Positions 22,930 through 33,375 of a stretch of 64,000 bases of DNA are shown here, piece after piece. Within the stretch, counting starts at the first letter, position 1. Each line of letters starts with the position of its first letter. The notes under the pieces are model-generated. The model had not been told where the DNA came from and did not search any database. It worked only from the letters and a program-made list of their open reading frames with translations. The stretch covers positions 186,001 through 250,000 of the forward strand of contig JARFIW010001452.1 of the NCBI GenBank assembly GCA_036346225.1, read 5' to 3'. The position numbers and the translations under genes are program-made. The stretch comes from Platerodrilus igneus. Its lineage: Eukaryota > Arthropoda > Insecta > Coleoptera > Lycidae.

Positions 22930-23050
22930 GCTATGACGTCACAACGAAATAGCAGTCACGCAAATAGGGGTGCGCATGGACAGTGGTGCGCATGGACAGT
23001 GGTGCGCATGGGCAGGGGTGCGCATGCATGTGTATGGGCGTACACAAGAG
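22930..23050 (+). promoter_or_regulatory. CRE site plus 16-bp GTGCGCATGGACAGTG repeats
   Basis: TGACGTCA (22,934-22,941), the palindromic cAMP-response/AP-1-like site, lies just before four tandem copies of a 16-bp unit GTGCGCATGGACAGTG (about 22,969-23,035; the later copies are variant). The same TGACGTCA occurs in both copies of the promoter-like block at 23,486 and 26,311. This is possibly an enhancer of the element's genes. Confidence 0.45.
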
Positions 23051-23485
23051 AAGCGGAAGTAAACAGTCACAAAGCATCTAATTCCTATTTGGGTGGTATG
23101 GAGTACTTGTCGGCGTATGTATCCGGAGTACAAAACACGATTTGTACACGCAGCTTATTAATTAAATTATTTTATCGAGCGAAGATGACAAAAGGTACGT
23201 CATCCCTAATAGCACCGCGACCTATGCATGGGGGCATAAAGATATAGGTTAAGTTTTTTCTTAAAGTTTTTGTTTATAGTAGCACTGCAACTTCTACCGC
23301 ACGACTTGCAGCCAATTTGTATGCGTGAGTTACCACCCTTTTGGATTTTTAACATGCGCGCGATGCGATTGCTGACCCGTATAACATGGAAGACGTTTCC
23401 GGCGTTTCTATTGACTGCATTTGCAGCATGCACGATGCGAACCGGGCGCATGCACTGGTGCTAAATGTACTGGACGAGTAGCAGG

Positions 23486-23630
23486 GATTGTAAAAAGATG
23501 ACGTCATTTAGTTCCCCGCTGAATCTTTAACTGCGTTCGGCTGTCTTCGGAAACCTTCAGTTTGCATTCTATAGGGCACATAAAGCAGGCACGCAAGAGT
23601 AAACTTTTTAGTTATAATTTAGTTCGCTAG
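23486..23630 (+). promoter_or_regulatory. 140-bp promoter-like block, copy 1
   Basis: The block runs from GATGACGTCATTTAG (CRE at 23,499-23,506) through CTGCGTTCGGCTGTCTTCGG and TAGGGCACATAAAGCAGG to TTATAATTTAGTTCGCT. It is nearly identical to 26,311-26,450, which stands directly before the zinc-finger ORF. Copy 1 abuts the 1.2-kb repeat B. The repetition ahead of an ORF is the reason to call it promoter-like; CATAAAG may serve as a TATA element. Confidence 0.45.
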
Positions 23631-23902
23631 ATAGGTAAGGTCGCAATCAGAGTCCTCGATATCCAGCTGCTGATGCTCGGGTTCCTGAGAACGGCACTTA
23701 AATAAGGCAGGGTCTCTAGGCATAAGATAGATTAAGGTGTAGTAGTTAGGAACATATACGTAGGGCTTGAACAAACATCTCCAGTTCCAATGGTCTAATC
23801 AATTTGTATATGACGTCTGCGGCTGCTCTTTTACTAAGCTATTTTCACGAAATTTGTGTTGTATAGCTGTCGTTCGAAAAATTGAAGAAAAAGCAGGATG
23901 TA

Positions 23903-25368
23903 TCAGGTTATCATAAAATAAGGGATATATTTTAAATTATGATAACTTTTTAACAAATTAAGTTAATAACAAGAAATAAATGAAATCTAATTGCTTATGA
24001 AATGGGATTTAGTATGCCCAAAACAGGTTACGGCAATTGCTCAATATGACCTCCATTTTGTTGTTGTAAGATCACCATCCTTACCTCCAAATTGTACACA
24101 GCATTTCGTAACATTTCTGGTTGAATTGTACCAATTTGCTCCGTAATACTGTCTTTTAATTCTTGTGGCGTAGTTGGTCGTCTTCTAAACACTAAACTTT
24201 TAAATAACCCCACAGCCAGTAATCCGCTGGGTTTAGATCAGGTGATCTTGGTGGCCATGAATTTACGAAATGTCTGCTTAACACGCGATCTTGAAAACGT
24301 TGGTTAACAATTCTTTGACTGGTCGAAAAATGTGCGGAGGTGTTCCATCCTGCATAAAATGATGTTTTCAATTCCGTAGTGCTCGTTTTGCAGCTGTGGA
24401 ATAACATAATTTTGTAACATTTGCAAGTATCGTTCACCATTTACAGTTACAGATACGGCTTGTCCATTCTGCATTTCCTCGTAGAAATACGGACCAATAA
24501 TAAAATCAGCTGTAAAACCGCACCAAACGGTGACTTTCTTGTCATGAAGACCTTTTTGAACGATTTGTTGCGGATTTTCTGCAGACCAGATTCTACAGTT
24601 TTGAGTATTGACTCCACCATTCAGAGTAAAATGTGCCTCATCTGTCCATAAAATACGGGATAACCATTCGGGTTCAATTTCCATCTGAGCCATTACTCGC
24701 AAAGAAAAATCGTACCTAGTAGCCAAATCTGCGTCCTTTAATTCAAACAGCATTTTCAGTTTATATGGATACATGTTTAGAATTTTGCGTAAAATTTTTC
24801 AAACCGTGGTATACGGCTTTTGCAATCGCTTGGATATCGCATTTGCACTGCTGATTGCGAGTGAATTGCTTCTGGCTATGTCTTGATTTTCACGAAAAAC
24901 CTCTGCAACTTGGACATCACTAATTATTGGTCTTCCTGATCTTGGTAAGTCAGTTACAGACCCTGTTCTTTCAAATTTTTGTATCAAATTGCGGTACGCT
25001 TTCATTTGACAGGGTCCCGCTCTCAAACCCATTCTCGTGCGAAATCTTCGTATCCAGCGGTGTAATTTCTGCCGGATTCATAATAGCACTGAACTAAACC
25101 AATTCTGGTTTGTAAATCCATGTTATTACAGTTGAGTCGTTTGAACTCAACGTTTACTTGAGTTTTAATTTCAAAATAAAACTTCAAATTGAATAATTTC
25201 GTTTTGACACTAGTGTCAACAATTGTTATGACAACGCTTTTGTTTCTCATAGATACGGTAAAATCCCATTCATTAAGCAACTAGATTTCGTTTATTTTAT
25301 GTTACTAACTTAATTTATTAAAAAGTTGTAATGATTTAACATATATCCCTTACTTTATGATAACCTAG
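23903..25368 (-). mobile_element. Mariner/Tc1-like DNA transposon (DUF4817 type), nested
   Basis: The terminal inverted repeats of about 27 bp are TCAGGTTATCATAAAATAAG at the left and, inverted, CTAGGTTATCATAAAGTAAG at the right, both continuing GGATATAT. TA flanks both ends (23,901-23,902 and 25,369-25,370). The sequence outside reads GATG-TA-CATTATTAAC, exactly as in repeat copy A (17,746-17,761), where the element is absent. This fixes the boundaries and a TA target duplication. Confidence 0.93.
24028..25121 (-). pseudogene. DDD/DDE transposase, DUF4817-type, frameshifted
   Basis: The reading starts at ATG 25,121 (MDLQTRIGLVQCYYESGRNY), an N-terminal helix-turn-helix typical of this family, with the GRP-linker piece DLPRSGRPIISD. 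The catalytic core has WTDEAHF (first Asp, about 24,640), then QDGTPPH (second Asp, about 24,346) and SPDLNPADYWLWGYL (about 24,210-24,250), and ends HIEQLP. It needs frame changes near 25,025, twice around QDG and near 24,205, so it makes no working enzyme. The full span of about 364 codons is usual for the family, which cuts and pastes DNA at TA. Confidence 0.88.
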
Positions 25369-26310
25369 TACATTATTAACAAAATGGTAACTGATAGGGC
25401 TTGGATATTTTGATCCTTAGAAGAGGTGAATTAAACTGTAAGTAATACTACAGACTTGTTTAGAATTTGCTATGATATATATGCGAGTATTGGACGTAAA
25501 TATGGTTGGTATTTTATGACGTAAGACATTAATTGACCATCACAGTGATTATGATTTACCGATTGAACGAATGGTGACTAAATTTAAGGATATTATCGGT
25601 AGTCTAAAATATTAAGAAATATGTGGGTTTTGGTATTAAGGTATTTTGTAAAAGACAATAATATAGCACATAGTTGGTATCTAACTGTTTTCCATTCTTG
25701 TTTATTATGAATCATATTTCCAATAATTGGGGATTTATGAATTTCTTAATATTAAATATGAAAACAGGAAAACTTTGGAGTTGAGAATGGTTTTGTCAAT
25801 GGATTAGATTTAATGCTTCTCTTTAGGATATTTTTATTTTATTAATGACTGGTCAGATTTGAGAAAAAGAGTTTCTTTTTAGTAAAGTATATTTGTATGT
25901 GCACTGAAATTGTCGTATGTTAATAGAGGTTAAGTTTAAGTTGATTTTGTTTTCAATTTATTTAGGAAATATGTAGTCAGCTACTTGTAAAGGATATTCA
26001 ACTACCCCAATGATAGTATCTTATTTGGAAGAAGTATTCTAGTTTACAATTTTATTTTATTATGACCGTAGCAAGGGACTTTTATGCGGAAAACCCGTCT
26101 TCCATATAGAAATAACATCATAATAAATCACAGAAGGTTAAGCGCTCCTCGATTTTGACAAAAGTAGAAACATCTTTCAAGTAACTGCCATGTAATGTAG
26201 AATCTCTATATTTAAGCCGTGTTATTAATTTTTTTGTATTTCTTTCTTATTTTCACTTATACATAGGCACACACATGCGCACCACTGCAGTTAGGCTATG
26301 CACCTTGATA

Positions 26311-26450
26311 ATTGTACAAAGATGACGTCATTTAAATCCCGCTGAATTTTTAACTGCGTTCGGCTGTCTTCGGAAACCTTCGGTTTGCATTCTATAGGGT
26401 ACATAAAGCAGGCACGCAAGAGTAAACTTTTTAGTTATAATTTAGTTCGC
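26311..26450 (+). promoter_or_regulatory. 140-bp promoter-like block, copy 2
   Basis: Repeats the block at 23,486-23,630 with few changes, including TGACGTCA (26,323-26,330), TTCGGCTGTCTTCGGAAACC and TACATAAAGCAGGCACGC. It ends about 25 bp before the open zinc-finger frame. Confidence 0.5.
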
Positions 26451-27256
26451 TTACAAGTTTCACCAAAGTCTTATAGTGCGGATTTTGTTTTGTACTAAAT
26501 TGCTACCTGCAAACGTTTTTAAATGCGAGCCCTGTCATGACTACTTTACCAGGAAAAATGCCTTCAAACGGCACCAGAACAAATGTCGTGGTGTAACATC
26601 GTCCAGGGTTAAGCTTATACATCCGTCAGCAGCAAAGTACTTAAACTTTGGGTGTTGCGGTATCGCTTTTACGAGAATGGACAGCTTACTGCGGCACAAG
26701 GAAAAACATCACGGTATGTCATTAAGCCGTAAACGTTCAGCTCCGCCAGCTGTTAAAGGGTCTTGTACGAAGCAACCACAAATTCTGTGTAAAGTATGCG
26801 ATTTCGAAATGGAAAAGACTACTTATGCCGGACACTTGAGGAGCAACAGAAAAAAATGCAACAGTGACCGCTACTTGCGAAGATGGCGTAGAAATGGTTA
26901 GCACTGCGTTTAACAACCGTATGGCTAGCTATCGCATAAAGAACGCCAGTGTCGACGATGGAGTGTTCAAAGCAGAAAGAGAGGTTTTGTCGATTAATAA
27001 ATTAAAAAAAACCCCAACATACAGCAATAAAAGTTAGTTGCGAACTCTACGGCGTCTAAACAAAAATGGGAGAAGAGACTACCGATGGTTATAACATCTT
27101 CTAGTAATCTGGAAAATATGTACGAGGTCTTAAGCAAAACCATGATAACAAAATCAGAGGAATTTGAAACACGTGGGTCCCGTTGGTCTCTGGAAAAGGT
27201 GCTCTATTTAGAAATAAATATTAATAAGTATAAACCAATGTGAGGGTCCAGTGGAA
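26445..27256 (+). pseudogene. Zinc-finger N-terminal part of a large mobile/virus-like element protein
   Basis: The open frame follows a TAG near 26,442 and has no ATG before the fingers; the first in-frame Met is inside. Fingers: CEPCHDYFTRKNAFKRHQNKC (CxxC...HxxxxC), a second finger with a damaged CxxC (FGCCGIAFTRMDSLLRHKEK) and CKVCDFEMEKTTYAGHLRSN. After a +1 shift near 26,880 it continues VSTAFNNRMASYRI, and further on SLEKVLYLEININKYKPM (about 27,184-27,237), then TGA where GSS follows. I remember this order (fingers, 'AF.NR..SYRI', 'L.INKY.P..GSSY') from big proteins next to B-family DNA polymerases in arthropod Maverick/adintovirus-like elements. The rest is missing. Confidence 0.5.
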
Positions 27257-27899
27257 TAAAGAAAAGAACCCTGCAATACCAAAATGAAAATTAAAATTTT
27301 ATACTTAAATTACAGTCAGAAAATTTCTGTCTGTAAAAATATATATGTATGAAAATAGATGTTAAGTGTACACTGTATATTTATAATTAAATAAAATTGT
27401 TTTAAAGGAATGTGTACTACTTTTTTGCTTACACCAATTTTTTAAATCGAGTTGGCCTAAGGTTAAAATAATGGTAGATTCAAACTTCCGAGGAAAATTA
27501 AATCGGTATTACCATACACGATTAGAAAGTGTTTATAAATAAAAAAGTTATAAAATTGAGGGTTATAACTCGATAAGGGTTGGTCCTAAATTTTAGGGTA
27601 GGGATGGTTGAGGAAAACATCCCACAGGGAGGTCCACAAGGAGGAGCAAGGTGGAAATCCCTTAAAATAAGACTTTATACTGGGTTTTTACATGTAAAAT
27701 GTGAATTTGGTGCATTTTATAAGTGGGTTCCATAAGATGGATTTGTCCCAGGATCGGCCAATTCCTCTACTTATATGTTTCTGGAGAAGAGAAAGAAAAT
27801 TTAAGAGAAACTAAAACAGGAAAGGAAATCTAGGACGTCTCCAATCAATACAAAAAAAATCAAATTCTAAGAGAAAACCACTAATCTTTTTCAACATAC
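27257..27899. other. AT-rich spacer, nothing coding
   Basis: No recognisable frame. GGAGG/AAGGAGGAGC-rich words occur near 27,625-27,650, ahead of the LTR-like promoter region. Confidence 0.4.
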
Positions 27900-28220
27900 C
27901 CTGCATAGGGGAAGAACGCATATAAATACGCTTGCAAATCCAGCAGAATTCAGTACACTTAGTGCTCTTCATAGCCTAAGAATTCAACAAACAGTGCTCA
28001 CCATAGCCTATCAACCACTTCAGCAAGCAGTGTTCCCCATAGCCTGCTTAATTTGACCAGTTACACTGTCCGCTGCCGCACCTGGGGCATATCGCGATAG
28101 TTCAGTACCGTAAACCACGTATAGCAGTGCTCCCTATAGCCTGCTTAATTTTGACTAGTTACGCTGCCCAGCGCCGTACCTAGGGCACGCCGCATATATT
28201 CGTTCCGTAGATCAGTAGTT
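27900..28220 (+). promoter_or_regulatory. LTR-like core promoter followed by a 110-bp repeat
   Basis: TATAAATACGC (27,920) is followed about 25-30 bp on by an initiator-like TTCAGTACA, the arrangement typical of insect LTR promoters. Downstream, CAGTGCTCNCCATAGCC and CTTAATTTTGACNAGTTACNCTG recur (about 27,970-28,080 and 28,115-28,190), spaced roughly 108 bp. It may be a solo LTR or leader of an unrecognised element. Confidence 0.35.
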
Positions 28221-28560
28221 AATTACGTATGGGCAGGAAGCCCCATTCCACCCACCAGGCCAACCGGAAGCAGTGCAGAACGCTCTCCGACGTGCCTTTC
28301 GATATACTCTACCGTTACCGAAACTCCTGTCACCCCTGCCGCCGTCACCAGACCATCTTCAGCACTCACAAGGGCTGCTGCGATAATCCATCCAAGCCGC
28401 CCCCACGACGATAACGTCACGAGAGGTCGTCCATTGTGGTGACGCCGAGTGTGTCTGCGAGCTGTATCTCCGGGATTGCACCCCCTGTAGAGTTCAGTGA
28501 CAACACATTCGACGAGGCCTAGGGCATCACAAATCCCGAAGCCCTCTGGAGAGTTACGCC
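28040..28560. other. GC-rich island with overlapping open frames
   Basis: This segment is visibly GC-richer than anything near it. It has an open frame on each strand (28,229-28,414 plus; 28,223-28,420 minus) and a third plus-strand frame rich in Thr, Pro and Ser. No domain is recognised. The open frames probably follow from low AT content. Confidence 0.3.
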
Positions 28561-29075
28561 TGGATCTCTTTAAACTGCAAATACTACCTAACTATCGTTA
28601 TTGAAGTTCTTACTCAGCGTCACAAGTTAATCCTGAGGTCTTCCTAAAAGTTCCGAAGCCTACCGAAGACTTCTAAATTCCCTTAATATTGTATATATGT
28701 TCAATGTATAGTTCTTATGGTCAGATCATAATCCTTTATAACTACACGTTGTTTCACAAGTAAAGTACGAAGCCCTCCAAAAAGTTCCGAAGACCGCCGA
28801 AGACGTGTGGAGCTCTTCAAACTGTAAATACATTATAACTATCTTTATTCAAGCTCTTACTCAGTCTCCTCAAAAATACGGAATCCTTCCGAAGAGTTCC
28901 GAAGACTACCGAAAACCTCAGGACCTCTCCGAACTGTGTATATATTCGTTTACTTAGTATTTAAGTTCCTACTTGGTTCCACGAGCAACCACAAAACGTT
29001 CCAAAAATTACCGAAGATTACCGAAGACTTCCGAAGTGCTTCAAACCGCATAAACTGTTCATTTTATCTATTTAA
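28540..29075 (+). repeat. Minisatellite with TTCCGAAGACTACCGAAGAC core
   Basis: The pattern AAAGTTCCGAAG(A/C)CTACCGAAGACTTC, then a spacer with CTCTTCAAACTG(T/C)AAATA and GTTCTTACT(C/T)(A/G)G, recurs at about 28,640, 28,785, 28,890 and 29,005. The unit is about 105-145 bp. GAAGAC is repeated within each core. Confidence 0.6.
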
Positions 29076-29249
29076 CTTGTATATCTGTGTATTAATGAAC
29101 TTTCTTTTACTTGTTTGCTTGTGCATATTAAACATAACAGTGCTAAGTCTACATACTTTCATACGCCGCCAACTCATACGATAAGAGCGTCATCAACATA
29201 TGTAGCAAATCAAAAAAACCTATTGGGTTGAATGTATATTACGTGACTG

Positions 29250-30110
29250 AAGTTAATTGCCCTCTTTACTAATAGCGGGACAAGTTAATAAATCGAAGCG
29301 ATGGTTAAAACTTCAAGATTTGTAATTGACAGTAATGTACACAATTAATTAATCAATATCTACGTTGTTTGATCACAACCACTAATATCCGCCATTATTG
29401 CTATATTTAGTCAACAAAATTTTTGGTACAATTTAATTTAAACTAAATTAAGCTTCATTCATTGAATGCCTTTTAAAGTAAATAATGCTAATAATGCAAG
29501 ACCAACTTTTGTGTATGAAGACGTTTTCGATTGCAGATAAAATTAACATATGCGCACAATGAACTCTTCTTTAGTTCGAAGGACGGCAGAGCTTGTCTAG
29601 GTGGCAGCACCTAGCAGAGAGGTTTACTAACAAATATAAGATTTTGTATGACATTCTTTCTTAATTAGTCGACCTTTGTTTTCATCAGTTTGTCAAAACT
29701 AAGAACTAAACGTTTTGAACGTGAAGCCGACAGAAATAGTTCAAAGACAATGCTTTGTGAAAAATTCGCCGATAATATTTTACGTTCCTCAAATAAATTA
29801 AGCAACTAATTTTAATCCCATGTTCTAATAAAGGCTAATCAAATTAAATATGTCATCAGACACTGCGATTTTCTAAAGTAATTTTAGAAAACCTTTTCGT
29901 GAATACGATCGATACTGTATTTGCGTTTCGACATAGCGCTATTCGCTTATAATCTAGGTTGTATTTCTGAACAACAAAAATGTACTTCAATAATATAATA
30001 CAGACAAAAAAGCACAAGAATGATCTTACCTCAATTAGAAACATTCACAGACTGGTTAAACCTTTCTATTTTCGTAGATTTTATAGTACAGTGCAGAAAG
30101 TGCTACATGC
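29250..30110 (+). repeat. Dispersed repeat, copy 1
   Basis: This copy aligns over some 750-850 bp with 56,560-57,300. Shared segments include GAGCTTGTCTAGGTGGCAGCACC / GAGCTTGTTAGGTGGCAGCACC, CTTAATTAGTCGACCTTGT-like, GATAATAT(T/C)TT, AATCAAATTAAATATG / GTCAATTTAAATATGAC, AAGTAATTTT, CGTGAA(T/C)AC(G/A)ATCGATA and TAGTACAGTG(C/G)AG. No protein is evident. It may be an old LTR, a non-autonomous element or a segmental duplicate. Confidence 0.6.
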
Positions 30111-30239
30111 TGTGTAGAAACGCTTTTAGAGGGCCGTGTTATCTATCCTGCACATTACGCACTGTGCCTAGGGTCTGAGTACAAATAAAGATCATTATGA
30201 AAGTACCATTTTTATGTTTAAATATAAAGTATTAACCCG

Positions 30240-31300
30240 CATATTACAATAAAAAAAATTAACTTTATTTGTTTTGACTTATTATGATTTAAAATTTTCA
30301 GCATCAAAATGCGCTTTTCCCATATTATGTTATTTGGTTCTCTAGATAGTAGAAATCATTCTTACAAATTCTAACTTTCGACTTATTTCCCCCTCCTTTA
30401 CATATTAGTACTTTTGTTTTATTTTTGTAGACTTTCATATATATCGGTACTGTTTCTATTTCATTAAGCGCTGTTTTTTAAATTGTTACTGATAGATGCT
30501 AATACCCTGCATTTAACTCTCCAATGCTTCACCCTAGCTACCACATTGGCTAAGAAGTGAGTCTTTTATTACCTGAAAATTTTTATATTGGTCGAACCCG
30601 TGCTATTCCAAGCAAGGAGGTGATCTTCAACCTGCGCAACAACACAACGAGGACGTATTTTTGTGAAAAAAGTTCGCCCAACATTCTTCAAGCGGGGCGA
30701 TTCGGGATTCGAACCCGGGGCCTTGGGTTTTGTAGTCACACGCAAGCCAACTAATACACGGGGCCGCTCTAGATGTTAATACTGCTATATCGTCTGCGAA
30801 TACGAGCATATTAATCATTTGTTCCTGCATAATAATTCCAAATGTCCTTCTGCATTTTAATGGTGAGAAGGCACATCCGTGTCTCACCCATTTCCACTGT
30901 TTGCTCTTTGTATAAGCTACATACCATCCGTGTACCCTAAAACTCATGACTTTCTTTTTAGTATTTCGAACTTTTCTTTCATTTTACATTGTCGAATTTT
31001 TCTAAATCTACAAACCCTATATACACGATTCCTCCTTCTTTTATTGTTTTCTCCTTTATCACTCTTGAAACTGAAAATGAGCTACAATGCTCACCTGTTT
31101 CCCCTAAACCCAAATTGACCTTTTCAGAGTATCCCTTTAACCCGTTTTTCCACCCGACTTTTTACAATTCCAGTAAATATTTTTGACACATGTGCTGTTA
31201 AACTTAATTTTCGAATATTTTCACATCTATCCGCATCTGTCTTTTTTGATAGCGTGACTATGGTGCTACGTTTCAAATTTTTAATATCTTTCCTGTCTAA
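30240..31300 (-). pseudogene. RTE-like reverse transcriptase remnant
   Basis: VRHGCAFSPLK (for 'VRQGC.LSP', about 30,860-30,895) and IIMQEQMINMLVFADDIAVL (about 30,786-30,850) are the motif B and motif C regions, with the FADD catalytic pair kept. Beyond the inserted SINE the frame resumes with LNEIET..., then ICKGGGNKSKVRI and FYYLENQI (about 30,320-30,400), fitting the region before 'FCYLGS'. Stops are frequent and it is non-functional. Confidence 0.65.
30506..30769 (-). mobile_element. tRNA-headed SINE, copy 2, with 13-bp target duplication
   Basis: It is flanked by TAGATGCTAATAC (30,493-30,505) and TAGATGTTAATAC (30,770-30,782). On the minus strand it begins with AGCGGCCCCGTGTATTAGTT, and the B-box-like GGTTCGAATCC lies at about 30,697-30,707. 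The body carries the shared SINE segments and ends GCATTGGAGAGTTAAATGCAGGG. It splits the reverse transcriptase of the RTE-like element, so it is the younger insertion. Confidence 0.85.
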
Positions 31301-32099
31301 TACGCATAACTGACAATTTGTACGAAACGTTCAGATTTGTTTTATCCATTAGCTAGAGTTTTTGCTTACATTTTATCTGTACTCGATGCCTTATTATTTT
31401 GCTGGCTCAATAGTGCTAGTTCAAACTCATCTCTAAGTAGTCTTCTTCAACGTCTGTTTCCTGTTGTAGTGCTTTCAGTTCCTGTACTGCATATAAATTC
31501 TTTACATATTTTTGACATCTATCCACTTTATCTACATTTTCTATAACGATGTCTCAGCCTTCGCCCCTTATATTTCTGCTATACAGTTTTATATTCCTAA
31601 AATTCATTCTAATTCAATATGCGCTTCGTTTATCTTTTTAATTTCCATCTTAGGTAGTACCCTTCGCACTTTTTCTCAATCTACTGTTCTTTAGCTTTGC
31701 TGCATTTGTAAATAGTATTCAATTTTACAACTTTATATCTCTATTTACCTGCTCCGTATGGTCTGCTTTTGTATTTTCGCCTTTTTTATATCAAATTCCG
31801 GATATCTATGTCATCCATTGCTTCTTATTTTCTTTTTCTTTAGATCCTAGAATATCTCTGGACGTAGTGTTGAAGAATCAGAACATTCCACAATGTCTTC
31901 CAACAATTTGTTTGACTTCCTTCAATATCTTATGTGGGTATTTTTATATTTTAGTTTCTCAAAGTCAAAGTACTTTTTCCTTTCTTTTATTTTAAATTGT
32001 TTAATTTACCAGCGGTATTCATAATTACTGTGTTGGAGTACGTGTCTGTATCTGTTTCTGGGTAGCTATTAGTCTTTTATTTGATTACTAGACCGTTGT

Positions 32100-32700
32100 C
32101 CACCAAGAAGGTAATCTGTTTGATATTTTCCTGTTTCCTGGCATCTTTCATGTACATCGCCTTCTAACATTATGTTGAAATAATGTATTTCGGATAGTTA
32201 AATTGTTTTTGTTACAAAATTCTACCAACCGAGTTCCTCCGTTGTCTCTCGTGAAACCAAATAAATCTACTAATGCTCTTTCCTAACCTTCACCTATAGC
32301 TATATTAAAATCTCCCGTAATTATTAAATTTTTATGCCCTTTTACGAATCTTAGTAGGTCTTCGATATATTGTAGATCGTTTCTACCTCTTCGTCACTGT
32401 AGCTAGAAGTGGGCATGTAAACTTATATTATTACCGTATATACCGATTAAGATTCTAATATTACCATGTGTACTATATCATTCTATTGCAGATAGCTCTC
32501 TAATAATCTTCTACATTTTGCCACGTAATTATCTCCATACCCGCCTTTCCTTCCTCCGATCCTGTATAGCTAAACTTAGGTCTTCGCTTCAAAAATCGTT
32601 CGCCTCTATCCACTGAAATTCGACAGCTCCTACTGTGTTTAATGCTAACCTCTCCATTTCAATTTTCAAATTCTCTAGCTTTTCACGCCCCGTAAAACAT
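32100..32700 (-). pseudogene. RTE-like endonuclease remnant
   Basis: Broken frames on the minus strand read VYMPTSSYSDEEVETIYN (about 32,370-32,425), then a GDFNIA-type stretch (about 32,300-32,330; the metal-binding 'TGDFN' region) and 'NNGGTRLVEFC.KNNLTI'-like pieces (about 32,190-32,260). This is the pattern of the endonuclease of elements annotated as craniofacial-development-protein-2-like. Stops interrupt every frame. Confidence 0.6.
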
Positions 32701-32884
32701 TCTCAGTTCTTCTTTTCAACTTGCCGACAATATTCTCCAAAGTAGTTCGTCCCCTCGTGAAAACCCATATTAGGGACTATTTGAATTCCGAAATCTTTTA
32801 CCTCAGAGAATACCGTCATTTTAAAAAAACTTTACGCTCTGAGTGTTGGAGGTAATGTGGTAGTTTCCCGGTGCCTTCCACACC

Positions 32885-33182
32885 GTGCATTTATATTTCC
32901 AATGCTCCACCAGAAGGTACTACATTGGCCAGAAGGTGAGTTTTTTGTTGCCTGGAAATTTAGAATTTTGCCGAACCCTTGCCGTTTCAGGCAAGGTAGG
33001 GATCTTTAACGTGCATGACAACACTCACACACGGGACCTCCATTTAACCTCTCATCCGAACGAGGGCGTAATTTTTGTGAAAAATGCTCACCATTTTTCA
33101 AGCAGTCGGCCGTGTCGGGATTTGAACCCAGGACCTTGGGATCCGTAGTCTTACGCTTATTACATTGATTCACGGCGCCGCC
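32885..33182 (-). mobile_element. tRNA-headed SINE, copy 3 (most complete)
   Basis: It is flanked on both sides by TGCCTTCCACACC (32,872-32,884 and 33,182-33,194), a 13-bp direct repeat that fits a target duplication. On the minus strand, the head GGCGCCGTGAATCAATGTAA ... GGTTCAAATCCCGACACGG is tRNA-like (B box at about 33,117-33,128). The body reads through CGTTCGGATGAGAGG, GTCCCGTGTGTGAG and CTTGCCTGAAACGGCAAGG to GCATTGGAA. It defines the full element of about 290 bp. Confidence 0.8.
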
Positions 33183-33194
33183 TGCCTTCCACAC

Positions 33195-33375
33195 CTTACG
33201 TGTAATTTTCCAATGCTCCATCCGAAAATACTACATTGGCCAGGAAGCGAGTTTTTTTACCTGGAAAATTTTGAATTTTGCCGAACCCTTGCTGTCCAAG
33301 CATGGTAGGGATCTTTAACGTGCGTGACAACACACACACACACGGGACTTCCATTTTACGTATCATTCAAACTAG
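33195..33375 (-). mobile_element. SINE copy 4, cut by the BEL/Pao LTR
   Basis: The 3' part of the SINE starts again at TTTTCCAATGCTCCATCC and proceeds to ACGGGACTTCCATTTTACG..CATTCAAACTAG. It stops where TGATGGAATAACC begins. The tRNA head is missing. It sits directly next to copy 3. Confidence 0.7.

Larger units (their letters stand above)
23632..26300 (+). repeat. 1.2-kb direct repeat, copy B (split by a transposon)
   Basis: Matches 17,502-18,690 in the same orientation on both sides of an inserted 1,466-bp element (23,903-25,368). Differences from copy A are few and scattered (for example TTGATTTTCATTT versus an expanded TTAAGTTTAAGTTGATTTTG near 25,930), so the duplication is recent relative to most relics here. 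Confidence 0.8.
30240..32850 (-). mobile_element. RTE/CFDP2-like non-LTR retrotransposon, decayed
   Basis: The minus-strand order is endonuclease (about 32,700-32,100), then reverse transcriptase (about 31,900-30,240). The RT is split by a SINE at 30,506-30,769. The element was probably of the same type as the one at 47,230-48,446. The flanks near 32,850 carry no clear ends. Confidence 0.65.

Noticed and set aside
30879..31700. Series of plus-strand frames rich in Phe, Ser and Leu
   Set aside because: They lie opposite the decayed minus-strand RTE-like RT and reflect its composition.
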